Source of the DNA: an uncultured Dehalococcoidia bacterium
Lineage (GTDB): Bacteria; Chloroflexota; Dehalococcoidia; Lucifugimonadales; CATQGZ01
Assembly (NCBI GenBank): GCA_958295685.1
Contig: OY282365.1
Location: forward strand, 2,046,001 to 2,110,000
Direction: 5' to 3'
DNA length: 64,000 nt
Below, piece by piece: positions 21,321 to 29,980 of this stretch. How positions within the stretch are numbered: the stretch's first letter is position 1; each line of letters begins with the position of its first letter. Both the position numbers and the translations under genes were made by a program. The notes beneath the pieces are model-generated. The model was given only the letters and a program-made list of their open reading frames with translations, was not told the origin of the DNA and did not search any database.

Positions 21321-21731
21321 GAAACTGTTCAGACTTGTGAGACCCGAAAGAGGGAGTCCAGAGGGAGTTCTCCCCTCTGGCAGGGAGTCTGGGCCCACTG
21401 CCTACTCGCCGCGTCCAGCACGGTTGGTTCTCCCCTGGCAGGTAGTCTGGCCTGTACCACATCATCCGACTCGACGACCATGTGGTTCTCCCCCCCTCTG
21501 GCAGGGAGTCTGGGGCCCACTGCCTACTCGCCGCGTCCAGCACGGTTGGTTCTCCCCTGGCAGGTAGTCTGGCCTGTACCACATCATCCGACTCGACGAC
21601 CACGTGGTTATCCCCCCTCTGGCAGGGAGTCTGGGGGCTTTGCCCCCAGTTCCAAATGGGTGGGCGGGTGGGGAAACCAGACGTTATCAGGACTACGCTG
21701 ATCGAAAGACCTCATCAACTCGAACAGTTAC
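21321..21731. repeat. MITE-like element 2 with internal tandem duplication
   Basis: Imperfect terminal inverted repeats: GAAACTGTTCA at 21321-21331 and CGAACAGTTAC at 21721-21731. The left 40 bp matches the promoter-side end of element C, and the right 40 bp matches its other end (GTTGATGAGGTC against GCTGATGAGGTC). Inside, a 118-122 bp unit is tandemly duplicated (21367-21484 and 21485-21606) and a partial third copy starts at 21607, built on GGCAGGGAGTCTGGG motifs. No target-site duplication is visible. No coding potential. Confidence 0.75.
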
Positions 21732-21740
21732 AAGTCCTCA

Positions 21741-21965
21741 TCATCCGAGGAGCCGCACGACCACCCGCCACCGGCGCAATGCGCATGTGGCAGACAACTC
21801 CTCGAACGACACGACCTCGGCGGCGCCCAGAGGCTCACCGCAGGCGACCCGTTCACCGGCGATGGGTGCGGCGCCATCCAGACCTCGGTAGACCTGTCCC
21901 AGGGGACGGCCGTCCTCCCCGTAGAGAAACCACGCCGCAGCAGGCATCGTTCCAGGGTGAGTCAT
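21741..21965 (-). CDS. Small hypothetical protein
   Basis: 74 residues beginning MTHPGTMPAAAWFLYGEDGR. I do not recognise a family. Composition is mixed and soluble-looking, with no membrane segment and no repeats. It is downstream of tRNA-Gly and tRNA-Phe on the same strand and next to a MITE-like element. It may be a real small gene or a chance frame in GC-rich DNA. Confidence 0.45.
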   Translation of the reverse strand: MTHPGTMPAAAWFLYGEDGRPLGQVYRGLDGAAPIAGERVACGEPLGAAEVVSFEELSATCALRRWRVVVRLLG

Positions 21966-22015
21966 GGTCGGCGGTGCTCAGGTGTGAGTCGCAATGTCGT
22001 ATTAGAGCGTGGAGG

Positions 22016-22090
22016 TGGAGCGGGAGAAGGGTTTCGAACCCTCGACCTCGTCCTTGGCAAGGACGCGCTCTACCGCTGAGCTACTCCCGC
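22016..22090 (-). tRNA. tRNA-Gly (GCC)
   Basis: Acceptor stem GCGGGAG/CTCCCGC, anticodon loop TTGCCAA giving anticodon GCC, T loop GGTTCGAAACC, encoded CCA (22018-22016). Confidence 0.95.
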
Positions 22091-22156
22091 TTGACTGACC
22101 GCGTTCAAAGAGTCCGGACGCCGGCCATCCGCCGCGCCCGACTCCGGACGGACAAG

Positions 22157-22229
<73 letters not shown>

Positions 22230-22270
22230 CCCCCGGATATGGTAGTGACGGGCAGTAAGGGTGTCAAGAG

Positions 22271-22301
22271 TATGTACTGCTTCGAGCCTGTCCCAGATTA
22301 G
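22271..22301 (-). repeat. 31-bp dispersed repeat shared with the flank of element E
   Basis: Minus strand CGCCTACTAATCTG followed by GGACAGGCTCGAAGCA matches 58847-58877 (plus) with a few differences. Both copies lie roughly 110-140 bp on the upstream side of leader elements B and E. Confidence 0.7.
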
Positions 22302-22381
22302 TAGGCGCCATCAGTCTTATACTTATCCTGGGAAGGGTACGGTGTCGTGGGGGGATTTGGTCCCCAATCCTGACAATCCTC

Positions 22382-22645
22382 CAATCCTGAGAATCCTGAT
22401 TCAGACAATCCTTGACGACACCGAACCGCTGTGCTAGAGTATCCTCATGAACACAGCCGCCTCCCTCCACAAACCAGCCCGCACGACTCCTGAAGCGCCT
22501 GTCGCAAAGTGTCGCATAAGTGTCGCATAAGTGTCGCATGAGTGTCGCATAAGTGTCGCATGAATGTCGCAAAGTGTCGGCCAAAATCGCCCCTCCCAGC
22601 TACGAAATGACCCGAAATACGACACTTTCGGCGAAAATCTCCCGC
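22382..22645 (+). repeat. Dispersed leader element, copy B (donates the start of a glycosyltransferase)
   Basis: AATCCTGAGAATCCTGATTC upstream, promoter, ATG 22447 at the predicted +1, then eight tandem units (TGTCGCATAAG type) over 22500-22580. CAGCTACGAAATG follows at 22598-22609, and the anti-repeat ATACGACACTTTCGGCG around 22617-22633. A 1-nt insertion after the ATG, relative to copies D and E, shifts the short ORF (MNTAASLHKPAR, stop 22528-22530), so the peptide is not conserved although the DNA is. The downstream membrane protein starts at ATG 22607 within the conserved CAGCTACGAAATG segment. Confidence 0.87.
22412..22440 (+). promoter_or_regulatory. Promoter of element B
   Basis: TTGACG (22412-22417), 17 nt, TAGAGT (22435-22440). 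ATG 22447 follows after 6 nt. Confidence 0.75.
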
Positions 22646-24262
22646 CCAAGCCGGTTCGACCTGCTGCTGGCCGCCCTCGCCGTCCTGGGCGCGGCCCTCA
22701 TCCTCGCGCGGGAGGCAACCTATGGCGTGGGGCTGATCGCGGACTGGGCCACCTACATATCCACGGCCAGGAACCTCCTGGATGGGGAATGGTTCGTTCA
22801 GATCTACGGATGGCCCTATCTGCACTGGCCGCCGCTCTACCCCATGCTGTTGGCCGCAGCCAGCCTCGGAGTGTTCGACCCTTACGACGTCGCCGGCCCG
22901 TTGAACGCCGCCGTCTTCGGACTCACCATATTCGTCGCCGGTCAGGGGCTGCGGCGGCACGTTCAGCATCCTTTCCTGATAGTCGGGGCCTGCTGCGCCA
23001 TAATGCTGGCGATCCCCCTGACCAGAGTCGCGTCCTTCGCCATATCCGAGGCGCCCTTCATCCTGTTCGTAACGCTTTCACTGGTACTGACCTCCAGGTT
23101 CCTCGATACCGCCAGGCGTTCGGACCTGATTTGGGCCGCGGCCTTCGCCTCCCTGGCCTTCCTGACTCGCTACATGGGCGTCGCCTTGATTATAGCCGTC
23201 GTGCCCCTGCTGCTCCTCCAGCGCAGCGCTGCGCCGTTGGAGAAGGCGAAGCGCATCGGTCTGTATCTACTGATTGCCGCGGCGCCGGTGGGACTGTGGC
23301 TCGTGCAGAACTTCCTGCTGCACGGCAGCATCCACGGACAGAGACAGCCGTCGCCGTATAGCTTGTTGGAGATTCTGGACAAGTTCCTCAGCGACATCGC
23401 CGAATGGGTGTTCTTCTTCTACCTGCCGTCGGGGGATGTCAGGGCCGCTGCCGCAGTATTCGCCGCAGTTGTCCTGCTGACACTGGCGGCAGCCGTTGGG
23501 TATACCCTTATTCGCTCGCATCGGAAGGACGAGGGTATGGATGGGTGGAGTCCCTTCTACCTGTTCGGCGGCTTTGCCCTGGTGTACCTGATTTACCTCA
23601 CGGCGGCGCAATCGCAGACCGAAATCCTGCCCCTGGGCGGCAGGCTTCTGTCCCCCGCCTACGTCCCGCTTCTGTTCACCGCGGTGTTTGCCCTGGACAG
23701 GCTCCTGAGCTATGCGCGTGGGCGCACGTTGCCGTCGGCTGTTGGCAAATTGCCAGTGATTAGAACAATTATACGGGGGAGGGCAGCAGCGACTCACAGC
23801 CTGCTGATCATGGTCATCGCCCTAGTCTTCTCTCTCTGGCTCGCCGGCGGCGCGGCGTTCAACGTGCGTGAGATCGTTCAGGCCAACGAACAAGGTCTCG
23901 GGGGAATTATCGGCCCCGCTTGGGCCAACTCGGAAGTCCTGCAGTTCGTTCGGGAAGCGCCCGCTGACGTTCCGATACTGAGCAACTCGTCCGTTACCTA
24001 CATCTACACCGGCCGCGAAGATGATCATCTGACCACGCACGCAGACGATATCGATTTGGGCTGGAAGCTCAATCCCGGGGCGAAACGGCAGATAGAAAAC
24101 GCGGCGGACGGCACATATATCGCCTGGCTCCATTCCTTTGCGTCCGATTACGGTTACAGCATAGAGGAGCTGCCGCACCTGGAGCCGGTAGCGGAGTTGT
24201 CCGACGGCATCATATTCAAAGTCAACAGGGCTTATGACGCCGCAGATCGACGGGCGGAATAG
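22607..24262 (+). CDS. Polytopic glycosyltransferase, GT39/PMT-like
   Basis: 551 residues with about 10-12 membrane segments in the first 430 residues and a C-terminal extracytoplasmic domain (from about SEVLQFVREAPADVP). An acidic motif in the first loop (GLIADWATYISTARNLLDGE) and HWPPLYP resemble ArnT/PMT-type transferases that use polyprenyl-phosphate sugars, but donor and acceptor are unknown. ATG 22607 (MTRNTTLSAKISRPS) is preferred; it lies inside repeat element B and leads into a hydrophobic segment from about residue 16. Upstream in-frame GTG or ATG codons would read through the tandem repeats and are unlikely. Transcription is presumably from the element promoter. Confidence 0.8.
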   Translation: MTRNTTLSAKISRPSRFDLLLAALAVLGAALILAREATYGVGLIADWATYISTARNLLDGEWFVQIYGWPYLHWPPLYPMLLAAASLGVFDPYDVAGPLNAAVFGLTIFVAGQGLRRHVQHPFLIVGACCAIMLAIPLTRVASFAISEAPFILFVTLSLVLTSRFLDTARRSDLIWAAAFASLAFLTRYMGVALIIAVVPLLLLQRSAAPLEKAKRIGLYLLIAAAPVGLWLVQNFLLHGSIHGQRQPSPYSLLEILDKFLSDIAEWVFFFYLPSGDVRAAAAVFAAVVLLTLAAAVGYTLIRSHRKDEGMDGWSPFYLFGGFALVYLIYLTAAQSQTEILPLGGRLLSPAYVPLLFTAVFALDRLLSYARGRTLPSAVGKLPVIRTIIRGRAAATHSLLIMVIALVFSLWLAGGAAFNVREIVQANEQGLGGIIGPAWANSEVLQFVREAPADVPILSNSSVTYIYTGREDDHLTTHADDIDLGWKLNPGAKRQIENAADGTYIAWLHSFASDYGYSIEELPHLEPVAELSDGIIFKVNRAYDAADRRAE

Positions 24263-24309
24263 AAATCCATCGTGTCCGGCGAACCTGTAGTCCGCTCCAA
24301 CTCCGACGT

Positions 24310-24530
24310 GTACCACGACGAGAATGCGCTGCCCTTCGCAAGCAGCGTAAGGCTCTGCCCCAGATCCGCCGACGCCCCGCCGAGGACGCTGTCCCACAAT
24401 CGTCCGAGAGTGCTCCGATTCCGCCCCGCTTCTGGTTCACAGACGCACCACATTTGACCCACGAAACTGAACTCCCAGCTATGAGATGGAACAAATGGAA
24501 CGATTTGGAACAGTTTTCGGCGAACCGGCT
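24310..24530 (+). repeat. Decayed leader element, copy F
   Basis: CTGTCCCACAATC near 24391 and scattered CCACA/TTCAC remnants align loosely with the array of copy C. The 3' part is well preserved: CAGCTATGAGATGG, then GGAACA-type inverted units and TTTGGAACAGTTTTCGGCG (to about 24523). The element promoter is no longer recognisable. It is followed by the promoter of the next gene. The rest of 24263-24617 contains nothing else I can identify. Confidence 0.65.
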
Positions 24531-24555
24531 GCCGCGGCCACCGCTCGGCGTTTTC

Positions 24556-24585
24556 TTGACAGAGAATTGCTCGCGCGCCTAGACT
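24556..24585 (+). promoter_or_regulatory. Promoter upstream of the 24618 gene
   Basis: TTGACA (24556-24561), 18 nt, TAGACT (24580-24585), predicted start about 25 nt before ATG 24618. Confidence 0.7.
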
Positions 24586-24617
24586 GCCCCATCCCCTGAC
24601 ACCGCCGCGACCACGTC

Positions 24618-26414
24618 ATGACCTCCACCGCCGCATCCCACAACCCCTTCCTACTCTCGGCAACCGTCGACTTCCCTGACGACGTCCTGAAAGGCGTCTA
24701 CACCCGAGAAGTCCTCGACGACATGATGGCCCGCCTCAGGCGCCTCGGCGTGCGGCGCGTCAACTGGATATACTACGGCGACGTCGACCGGAACTCCTTC
24801 TGGGCGGGCGGCATGTTCCAGGACCGATACGGCCCCGAAACCCTGGACAGGATCGGAGAGCCGCTCGCCGCCGCCGTCCCCGCTGCCCATCGAAACGGCC
24901 TCGAGATATTCGCCGTGGTGAAGCCCTACGACATAGGAGGCTCCGGAACCTATCCGGACGGCTCGGCAGAGTCCGCCAGGTCGGTCACACGGCGAATAGG
25001 CGGAACCGTCCAGTTCCTCGCCCCGTTCCTGGAGCGCTGCCCACACACCCTGATACAGAGGCGGCCATACAGGGCCCCGCCCGGACTGGCGACGCTGCCG
25101 ATACGAAAGATCAGACTCCTCAAAAAGGACCGCTCCCCAACCAGAATCCGAAAGGAAAACCTGCAGATCTGGACCAGCCGGGACAACTACCGCTACCGGC
25201 GAAGGGAGATCGACTTCACGCTCCAGGACACCGTGGAGCCGGCTCCCAGGGAGGTGCGGGACTCGTTCGACGCGCCGATCACGGCGAAGGGAGACCCCGT
25301 CAGAACGCTCACCCTCCAGGGTCTCAACCTGACAGACCGATACGTTCTCGTCACGACCGACTTCACGGACAAGACCGGAGACTTCACCAACACGGCCCTG
25401 GGAATGATCGAGGCGTACGGACTTGGCCCTGATCCCATACCCATAGTCGTAGCCACTCGCTCCGCCATGTGGCACTCCCCCCGCGACTTCCGCAGCCACG
25501 GAATGGAGTTCGACTCGGGATTCGGCCAGTATCTCGGAGACCTGGACGCCGACAATACCGCGGCCAAGGAGAACATCCGATGGCGGTCGGTCTCCGACGA
25601 CGGCGTCATCGCCTTCGCGCGCGGAAAGAACGAAACCCTCCCAAGCGCGCCCTGCGAGGCGTACCCCGAGGTCATAAGGCTCTGGTCGGGCTGGATCGAC
25701 CGCGCGCTCCGTACCGGAGTGGACGGCCTGTCCGTCCGGCTCAATTCACACGGCGGCTGCAACGACGAACCCGACGAGTACGGATTCAACGAACCCATCC
25801 TCGAAGAGTACCGACAGCGGTTCGGAGTCGACGCGCTCGAGGACGACCTCGTCACCCAACGGCTGCCCCGCATACGCGGCGAGCGTGTGACCGCGTTCCT
25901 GCGGGAGACCGCGCAAAAAGTGAGGCGCGCCGGCAGGAAGATGCAGATACATATGCACCCCGACGCCTTCCGACCGAACCCCAGCCCCAGGGAACGGTAC
26001 TGGTCGCTCACCAACATCCACTACGACTGGCAGACCTGGCTCACCGACGGCCTCGCCGACGGCAGCATCATGCGCCCCAGCCGCTTCGAGGGCGTGCCCA
26101 ATCCCCCCTACGGCCAGGCGCGCCGCGCCGGCATCTCACAGACCCTCTCGGACCCGGTCGTCCGAGACATGCTCTCGACCGCCGCCGCAGCAGCAGTCCC
26201 AGTCTACTTCAACGGGTTCGTTCACCTCATGGACACCGATACCTACCTGTCCGAGATGGAGACGGTGCTCCTGGACGGACGGTTCGCGGGCGTCGACCTC
26301 TACGAGACCGCGGCCCTGCTCAGGCCCAGAACGGACGGCGCGGGCGTCGAGCCGCTGGACGACCGATTCGAGAGTATCATGGCCAAGTCGCGGGAGATGG
26401 GCCTCACCTCCTAG
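24618..26414 (+). CDS. Unrecognised 598-residue protein, possible TIM-barrel hydrolase
   Basis: I do not recognise the family with certainty. No signal peptide or membrane segment is evident. The start (LLSATVDFPDDVLKGVYTRE, LRRLGVRRVNWIYYGDVDRN), the middle (EVIRLWSGWIDRALRTGVDG, LSVRLNSHGGCNDEPDEYGF) and the late part (HMHPDAFRPNP, VYFNGFVHLMDTD, GVDLYETAALLRP) look like strands of a barrel, resembling glycoside-hydrolase-like proteins acting on surface or plant-type sugars. The motif NSHGGCNDEPDEYG with its acidic residues is a candidate active site. Codon use matches neighbours. It is followed after 41 nt by an aldo/keto reductase, probably in one operon. Confidence 0.8.
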   Translation: MTSTAASHNPFLLSATVDFPDDVLKGVYTREVLDDMMARLRRLGVRRVNWIYYGDVDRNSFWAGGMFQDRYGPETLDRIGEPLAAAVPAAHRNGLEIFAVVKPYDIGGSGTYPDGSAESARSVTRRIGGTVQFLAPFLERCPHTLIQRRPYRAPPGLATLPIRKIRLLKKDRSPTRIRKENLQIWTSRDNYRYRRREIDFTLQDTVEPAPREVRDSFDAPITAKGDPVRTLTLQGLNLTDRYVLVTTDFTDKTGDFTNTALGMIEAYGLGPDPIPIVVATRSAMWHSPRDFRSHGMEFDSGFGQYLGDLDADNTAAKENIRWRSVSDDGVIAFARGKNETLPSAPCEAYPEVIRLWSGWIDRALRTGVDGLSVRLNSHGGCNDEPDEYGFNEPILEEYRQRFGVDALEDDLVTQRLPRIRGERVTAFLRETAQKVRRAGRKMQIHMHPDAFRPNPSPRERYWSLTNIHYDWQTWLTDGLADGSIMRPSRFEGVPNPPYGQARRAGISQTLSDPVVRDMLSTAAAAAVPVYFNGFVHLMDTDTYLSEMETVLLDGRFAGVDLYETAALLRPRTDGAGVEPLDDRFESIMAKSREMGLTS

Positions 26415-26455
26415 CGCTCGCCCGGCCCCATTCACCCAGACGGAAGGAGAGCCGC

Positions 26456-27403
26456 ATGAGAGTCAAGCAGATGGGCAGCGGCGGCCCCCATGTCCCAGTC
26501 GTCTGCTTCGGAACCTGGCCCCTGGGCGGCGCCTACGGCTCCGTCCAAGAGGCGACCGCCATATCCACCATGCACGCCGCCATGGACGCCGGCCTAACCT
26601 TCATCGACACGGCAGAGGGATACATGAACGCCGAGGCGATCATCGGCAAGGCGATCAAAGGCCGCCGCAGCGAGATGTTCATCGCCACCAAGGTCTCCGG
26701 GAACGACCACTCCACGGAACACCTGAACGCCGCCCTCGAAAACAGCCTCAGACTCATGGACGTCGACCACGTCGACCTCTACCAGCTCCACCGCGCGACC
26801 GACAGGCCCATCCACGACACGATCGCCGACCTCATCAGGCTCAGAGACCAGGGAAAGATACGCTGCCTCGGCATCTCCAACTTCTCGGTCGAGCAGATCC
26901 ACGCCGCCGCTCAGGCAGGCCCCATCAGGAGCGGACAGCCACGCTACAACATGCTGTTCAGAGAAACCGAAGACGACCTCCTGCCCGCATACCACGCCAA
27001 CGGGATCGGCGTCATGGCGCACTCGGTGCTCGCAAAGGGCCTCCTCGGAGGACGCTACAGACCCGGACACGTATTCCCACCCGAAGACGAGCGCGCAGCC
27101 TGGCCAGCCTTCCAGGGAGAATCCTTCAGGCGCACACACCAGGTCACCGAACGCCTGAAGGCATGGGCCGCCGACCACGGCCGAACCCTCGTACAGCTGG
27201 CGGTCGCGTGGCCCGTCGCCCATCAGGCGGTCTACACCAGCATCGTCGGCGCCAGGCGCGTCGAAGACGTCGACACACTCGCCGCCGCCGGCGACTGGCA
27301 GCTGACCTCCCAAGACCTGGCCGAGATCGACGAAATCCAGGGCAGCCACAGACTCCACGTCGCCGACCAGCCCGCAGGCAAACCCAGAACACCCCCCGGC
27401 TGA
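26456..27403 (+). CDS. Aldo/keto reductase
   Basis: NAD(P)H-dependent carbonyl reductase, 315 residues, an AKR barrel of normal length. Catalytic tetrad candidates: Asp and Tyr in FIDTAEGYMN, Lys in IATKVSG, His in LYQLHRATD. The cofactor end contains SIVGARRVEDVD, and GISNFSVEQIHAA is typical. ATG 26456 follows GGAAGGAGAG at good spacing. Same strand and likely same transcript as the preceding unknown protein. Confidence 0.92.
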   Translation: MRVKQMGSGGPHVPVVCFGTWPLGGAYGSVQEATAISTMHAAMDAGLTFIDTAEGYMNAEAIIGKAIKGRRSEMFIATKVSGNDHSTEHLNAALENSLRLMDVDHVDLYQLHRATDRPIHDTIADLIRLRDQGKIRCLGISNFSVEQIHAAAQAGPIRSGQPRYNMLFRETEDDLLPAYHANGIGVMAHSVLAKGLLGGRYRPGHVFPPEDERAAWPAFQGESFRRTHQVTERLKAWAADHGRTLVQLAVAWPVAHQAVYTSIVGARRVEDVDTLAAAGDWQLTSQDLAEIDEIQGSHRLHVADQPAGKPRTPPG

Positions 27404-27431
27404 CAGAGATACCCACTGGGCGCTCGACCAC

Positions 27432-27460
27432 TTGACGTGGCCGCACTTTTGTACTAGGCT
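27432..27460 (+). promoter_or_regulatory. Promoter of the PEP-mutase family gene
   Basis: TTGACG (27432-27437), 17 nt, TAGGCT (27455-27460). Confidence 0.6.
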
Positions 27461-27489
27461 TCTGTAATCTGAAATCCGAGAGACATGCC

Positions 27490-28356
27490 TTGAACAAAGC
27501 ATCGCAGCTCCGAAAGCTCATCGACGCGCCGGGAATCATCGCCCTGCCGGGCGCCCACGACGTACTGTCCGCCATGCTGTACGAGCAGGCCGGATTCGAC
27601 GCCTGCTTCACGACCGGCTTCGGACTCTCCGCCACCACCCTCGGCGTGCCCGACTACGGCCTACTCACCCAGACCGAGGCCCTGGACAGCGTCCGGCGAA
27701 TCGTCGACGCCGTGTCCATCCCCGTCGTCGCCGACATGGACACAGGATACGGCAACCCGCTCAACGTCATCAGAACCGTCCAGGAAAACGTGAGAGCCGG
27801 GGCTGCCGGGATCATCCTCGAAGACCAGATGTGGCCCAAGAAGTGCGGACACATGGCGGGCAAGTCGGTGGTCCCCGCGGACGAGCACGTCCAGAAGATC
27901 AGGGCCGCCGTCCACGCCCGCGGCGGCAGCGGCCTCGTGATCATCGCCCGCACCGACGCCCGCGCCACCCACGGCCTCGACGAGGCTATCCGACGCGGAC
28001 GGGCCTACGCCGACGCGGGCGCCGACGTCATCTTCATCGAAGCCCCGGAGACCATCGAAGAGCTCCGAACGGTCACCTCATCCATCGACGCGCCCCTGTT
28101 CGCCAACATGATCGAGGGTGGCAGGACGCCGTTCCTCTCCGCGCCCGAGCTCGAGGAGATCGGCTTCAAGATAGCCGTATATCCTCTCTCCGGACTGTTC
28201 GCCGCCGCCAAGGTCATACGCCGGACGGCCGACCGGCTGAAGGGCACGGGCACCACCCTCGGAACGGACATGCTCTCCTTCGACGAGTTCTACGAGGTCA
28301 TCGGCGTGCCGCGATTCCGAGAACTCGAAGCCGAGTTCGCCGTCAGGACGCCCTAG
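27490..28356 (+). CDS. Isocitrate lyase / PEP mutase superfamily protein
   Basis: 288-residue barrel enzyme that makes or breaks C-C or P-C bonds next to a carboxylate. Motifs: ADMDTGYGNPLNV (metal site), EDQMWPKKCGHMAGK with the KKCGH active-site loop of lyases, and ARTDARATHGLDEAI. The KKCGH signature favours a lyase (2-methylisocitrate lyase or oxaloacetate/dimethylmalate type) over a phosphonopyruvate mutase. TTG start at 27490, supported by a promoter 30 nt upstream and conserved N-terminus (QLRKLIDAPGIIALPGAHDV). Its stop overlaps the convergent D-aminoacylase stop by 4 nt. Confidence 0.9.
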   Translation: MNKASQLRKLIDAPGIIALPGAHDVLSAMLYEQAGFDACFTTGFGLSATTLGVPDYGLLTQTEALDSVRRIVDAVSIPVVADMDTGYGNPLNVIRTVQENVRAGAAGIILEDQMWPKKCGHMAGKSVVPADEHVQKIRAAVHARGGSGLVIIARTDARATHGLDEAIRRGRAYADAGADVIFIEAPETIEELRTVTSSIDAPLFANMIEGGRTPFLSAPELEEIGFKIAVYPLSGLFAAAKVIRRTADRLKGTGTTLGTDMLSFDEFYEVIGVPRFRELEAEFAVRTP

Positions 28357-29960
28357 CCGCCCCTCCTCAGCACCCGGCCAGGCCTCGCCCCCGTGTGGAC
28401 GCCGCCGTCCACCACCGCGGTCCCGTTCACCAGCACGTACGGGACGCCAATCGGGTACTGGTGCGGCTCCTCGAACGTGGACAGGTCGATCACCGTGTCC
28501 GCGTCGAACACCACCACGTCGGCCGCCAGACCCTCGGCGATCAGACCCCTGTCGCGCAGGGTCATCCGCTCCGCAGGCAGGCCGGTCATCTTCCTGACGG
28601 CCTCCTCCAGCGACAGCACGGAGGGCTCCTCCCTGACGTACCTGCCCAGGACGCGCGGGTACGTGCCGTAAAACCTCGGATGAACCTGGTCGGCCGACTG
28701 CCTCCCAGTCGGAGAGACCGCGTTCCCATCCGAGCCGATCATGGCCGCCTCGTGGCCCAGGAAGAACCTGACGTCGCTCTCCGTCCGGTTGTGCATCACG
28801 ATCGAGACCCTGTTGTCCTCCTCGTCGATCAGATCCAGCATGGTGTCGTACGGGTCCGCTCGGCGCTGCTCGGCAACCTCGCCAATCGACATGCCCACGA
28901 GGCCCTGGTTGGCGTCGGTCGAGAGATCGGACAGCACCAAAGACTCCCAGACGAACGGGAGCCCCCGGAACCAGCCGTACCTCTCCAGATCCTCACGGGC
29001 ACGCTGCCTCAGACGCGGGTCTCTCAGCCGCCGAAGCATCGACGGCACGCCGCCCTCCTGAAGCCACTCCGGCACCAGCTGATTCAGACCCGTGCCCGCC
29101 GCCGTGTACGGGTACATGTCGTAAGTCACGTCCAGCCCCCCGGCCCTGGCGGTGTCTATCACCTCGACCATGCCGGGACCGTCCCCAAAGTTGCGGCTGT
29201 CCACTATCGCCATGTGCGAATACTGCACCGGCACGCCCGCCCGGCGCCCGATCTCCACCGCCTCCTCCACCGCCCTGACGTGCTCGTCGGCCCACAACCG
29301 AGCGTGCGAGACGTAGAAGGCCCCCTCGTAGGGGGAGATCGCCTCGACCAACTCCACAAGCTCGTCCGTGGTCGCGTAGCTCGACGGCGCGAGGGTGAGG
29401 CCGGTCGATACCGAGAAGGCCCCCTGCTCGACCGACTCGGCGGCGAGCCGCCGCATCTCCCGCATCTCGTCTTCGGTCGGCGGGCGGTTGTCGTTGAGCC
29501 CGACCGCCATTCGGATGGCCCCCTGACCCACCTGCGGAGCGATGTTGAGGCTCATCCCGGCCGCCTCGTGCGTCTCCGCCCACCCGTTCAGGTCGCTCCA
29601 GTCCCATTCGGGGGACCAGAAGGGCCAGCCGGCGCGCTGGACCTCGGCGAAGTCGGGGTTCGCCGACACGGGGAACGGCGAGTAGGCACAGTTGCCGGTA
29701 ACCTCGGTCGTGACGCCCTGATGAGCCTTGCTCTCTCCCCCGGGGTCCTCGAGCATACTCGTGTCCGAGTGGCTGTGCATGTCGATGAAGCCGGGAGCCA
29801 CCACCAGCCCGCTCGCGTCTATCGTGCGCGCCGCCGTCCCGCTGCCGAGCGAGCCCACGGCCGTTATCTTCCCGCCGGATATGCCGACGTCCGCCGCCCG
29901 GCGAGGCTCTCCCGTGCCGTCGACCACGCTCCCGTTCCTGATGATGATGTCGAATCGCAT
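28353..29960 (-). CDS. N-acyl-D-amino-acid deacylase family amidohydrolase
   Basis: Zinc amidohydrolase, 535 residues. It has the N-terminal beta domain (FDIIIRNGSVVDGTGEPRRA), the metal motif GFIDMHSHSDTSMLEDP, the D-aminoacylase-typical TTEVTGNCAYSP with Cys, STGLTLAPSSYATTDELVEL, SHARL and YSHMAI, and the late SDGNAVSP. The family removes acyl groups from D-amino acids, but related members act on other amides or ureas. ATG 29960 starts at the conserved MRFDIII, after GGAGGAG. It is last in a four-gene minus-strand unit with SMP-30, SDR and an epimerase-like enzyme. Confidence 0.9.
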   Translation of the reverse strand: MRFDIIIRNGSVVDGTGEPRRAADVGISGGKITAVGSLGSGTAARTIDASGLVVAPGFIDMHSHSDTSMLEDPGGESKAHQGVTTEVTGNCAYSPFPVSANPDFAEVQRAGWPFWSPEWDWSDLNGWAETHEAAGMSLNIAPQVGQGAIRMAVGLNDNRPPTEDEMREMRRLAAESVEQGAFSVSTGLTLAPSSYATTDELVELVEAISPYEGAFYVSHARLWADEHVRAVEEAVEIGRRAGVPVQYSHMAIVDSRNFGDGPGMVEVIDTARAGGLDVTYDMYPYTAAGTGLNQLVPEWLQEGGVPSMLRRLRDPRLRQRAREDLERYGWFRGLPFVWESLVLSDLSTDANQGLVGMSIGEVAEQRRADPYDTMLDLIDEEDNRVSIVMHNRTESDVRFFLGHEAAMIGSDGNAVSPTGRQSADQVHPRFYGTYPRVLGRYVREEPSVLSLEEAVRKMTGLPAERMTLRDRGLIAEGLAADVVVFDADTVIDLSTFEEPHQYPIGVPYVLVNGTAVVDGGVHTGARPGRVLRRGG

Positions 29961-29980
29961 CTTGACGCTCCTCCGGCTCT

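Noticed and set aside
22434..22649. Frame on the opposite strand of element B (CDTYATLMRH repeats) and similar frames at A, D and E
   Set aside because: The peptide repeats only reflect translation of the tandem DNA units; frames are broken between copies, and the promoter points the other way.
24272..24457. 61-codon frame between the glycosyltransferase and the 24618 gene
   Set aside because: Lies in decayed element F; no ribosome binding site or recognisable protein.
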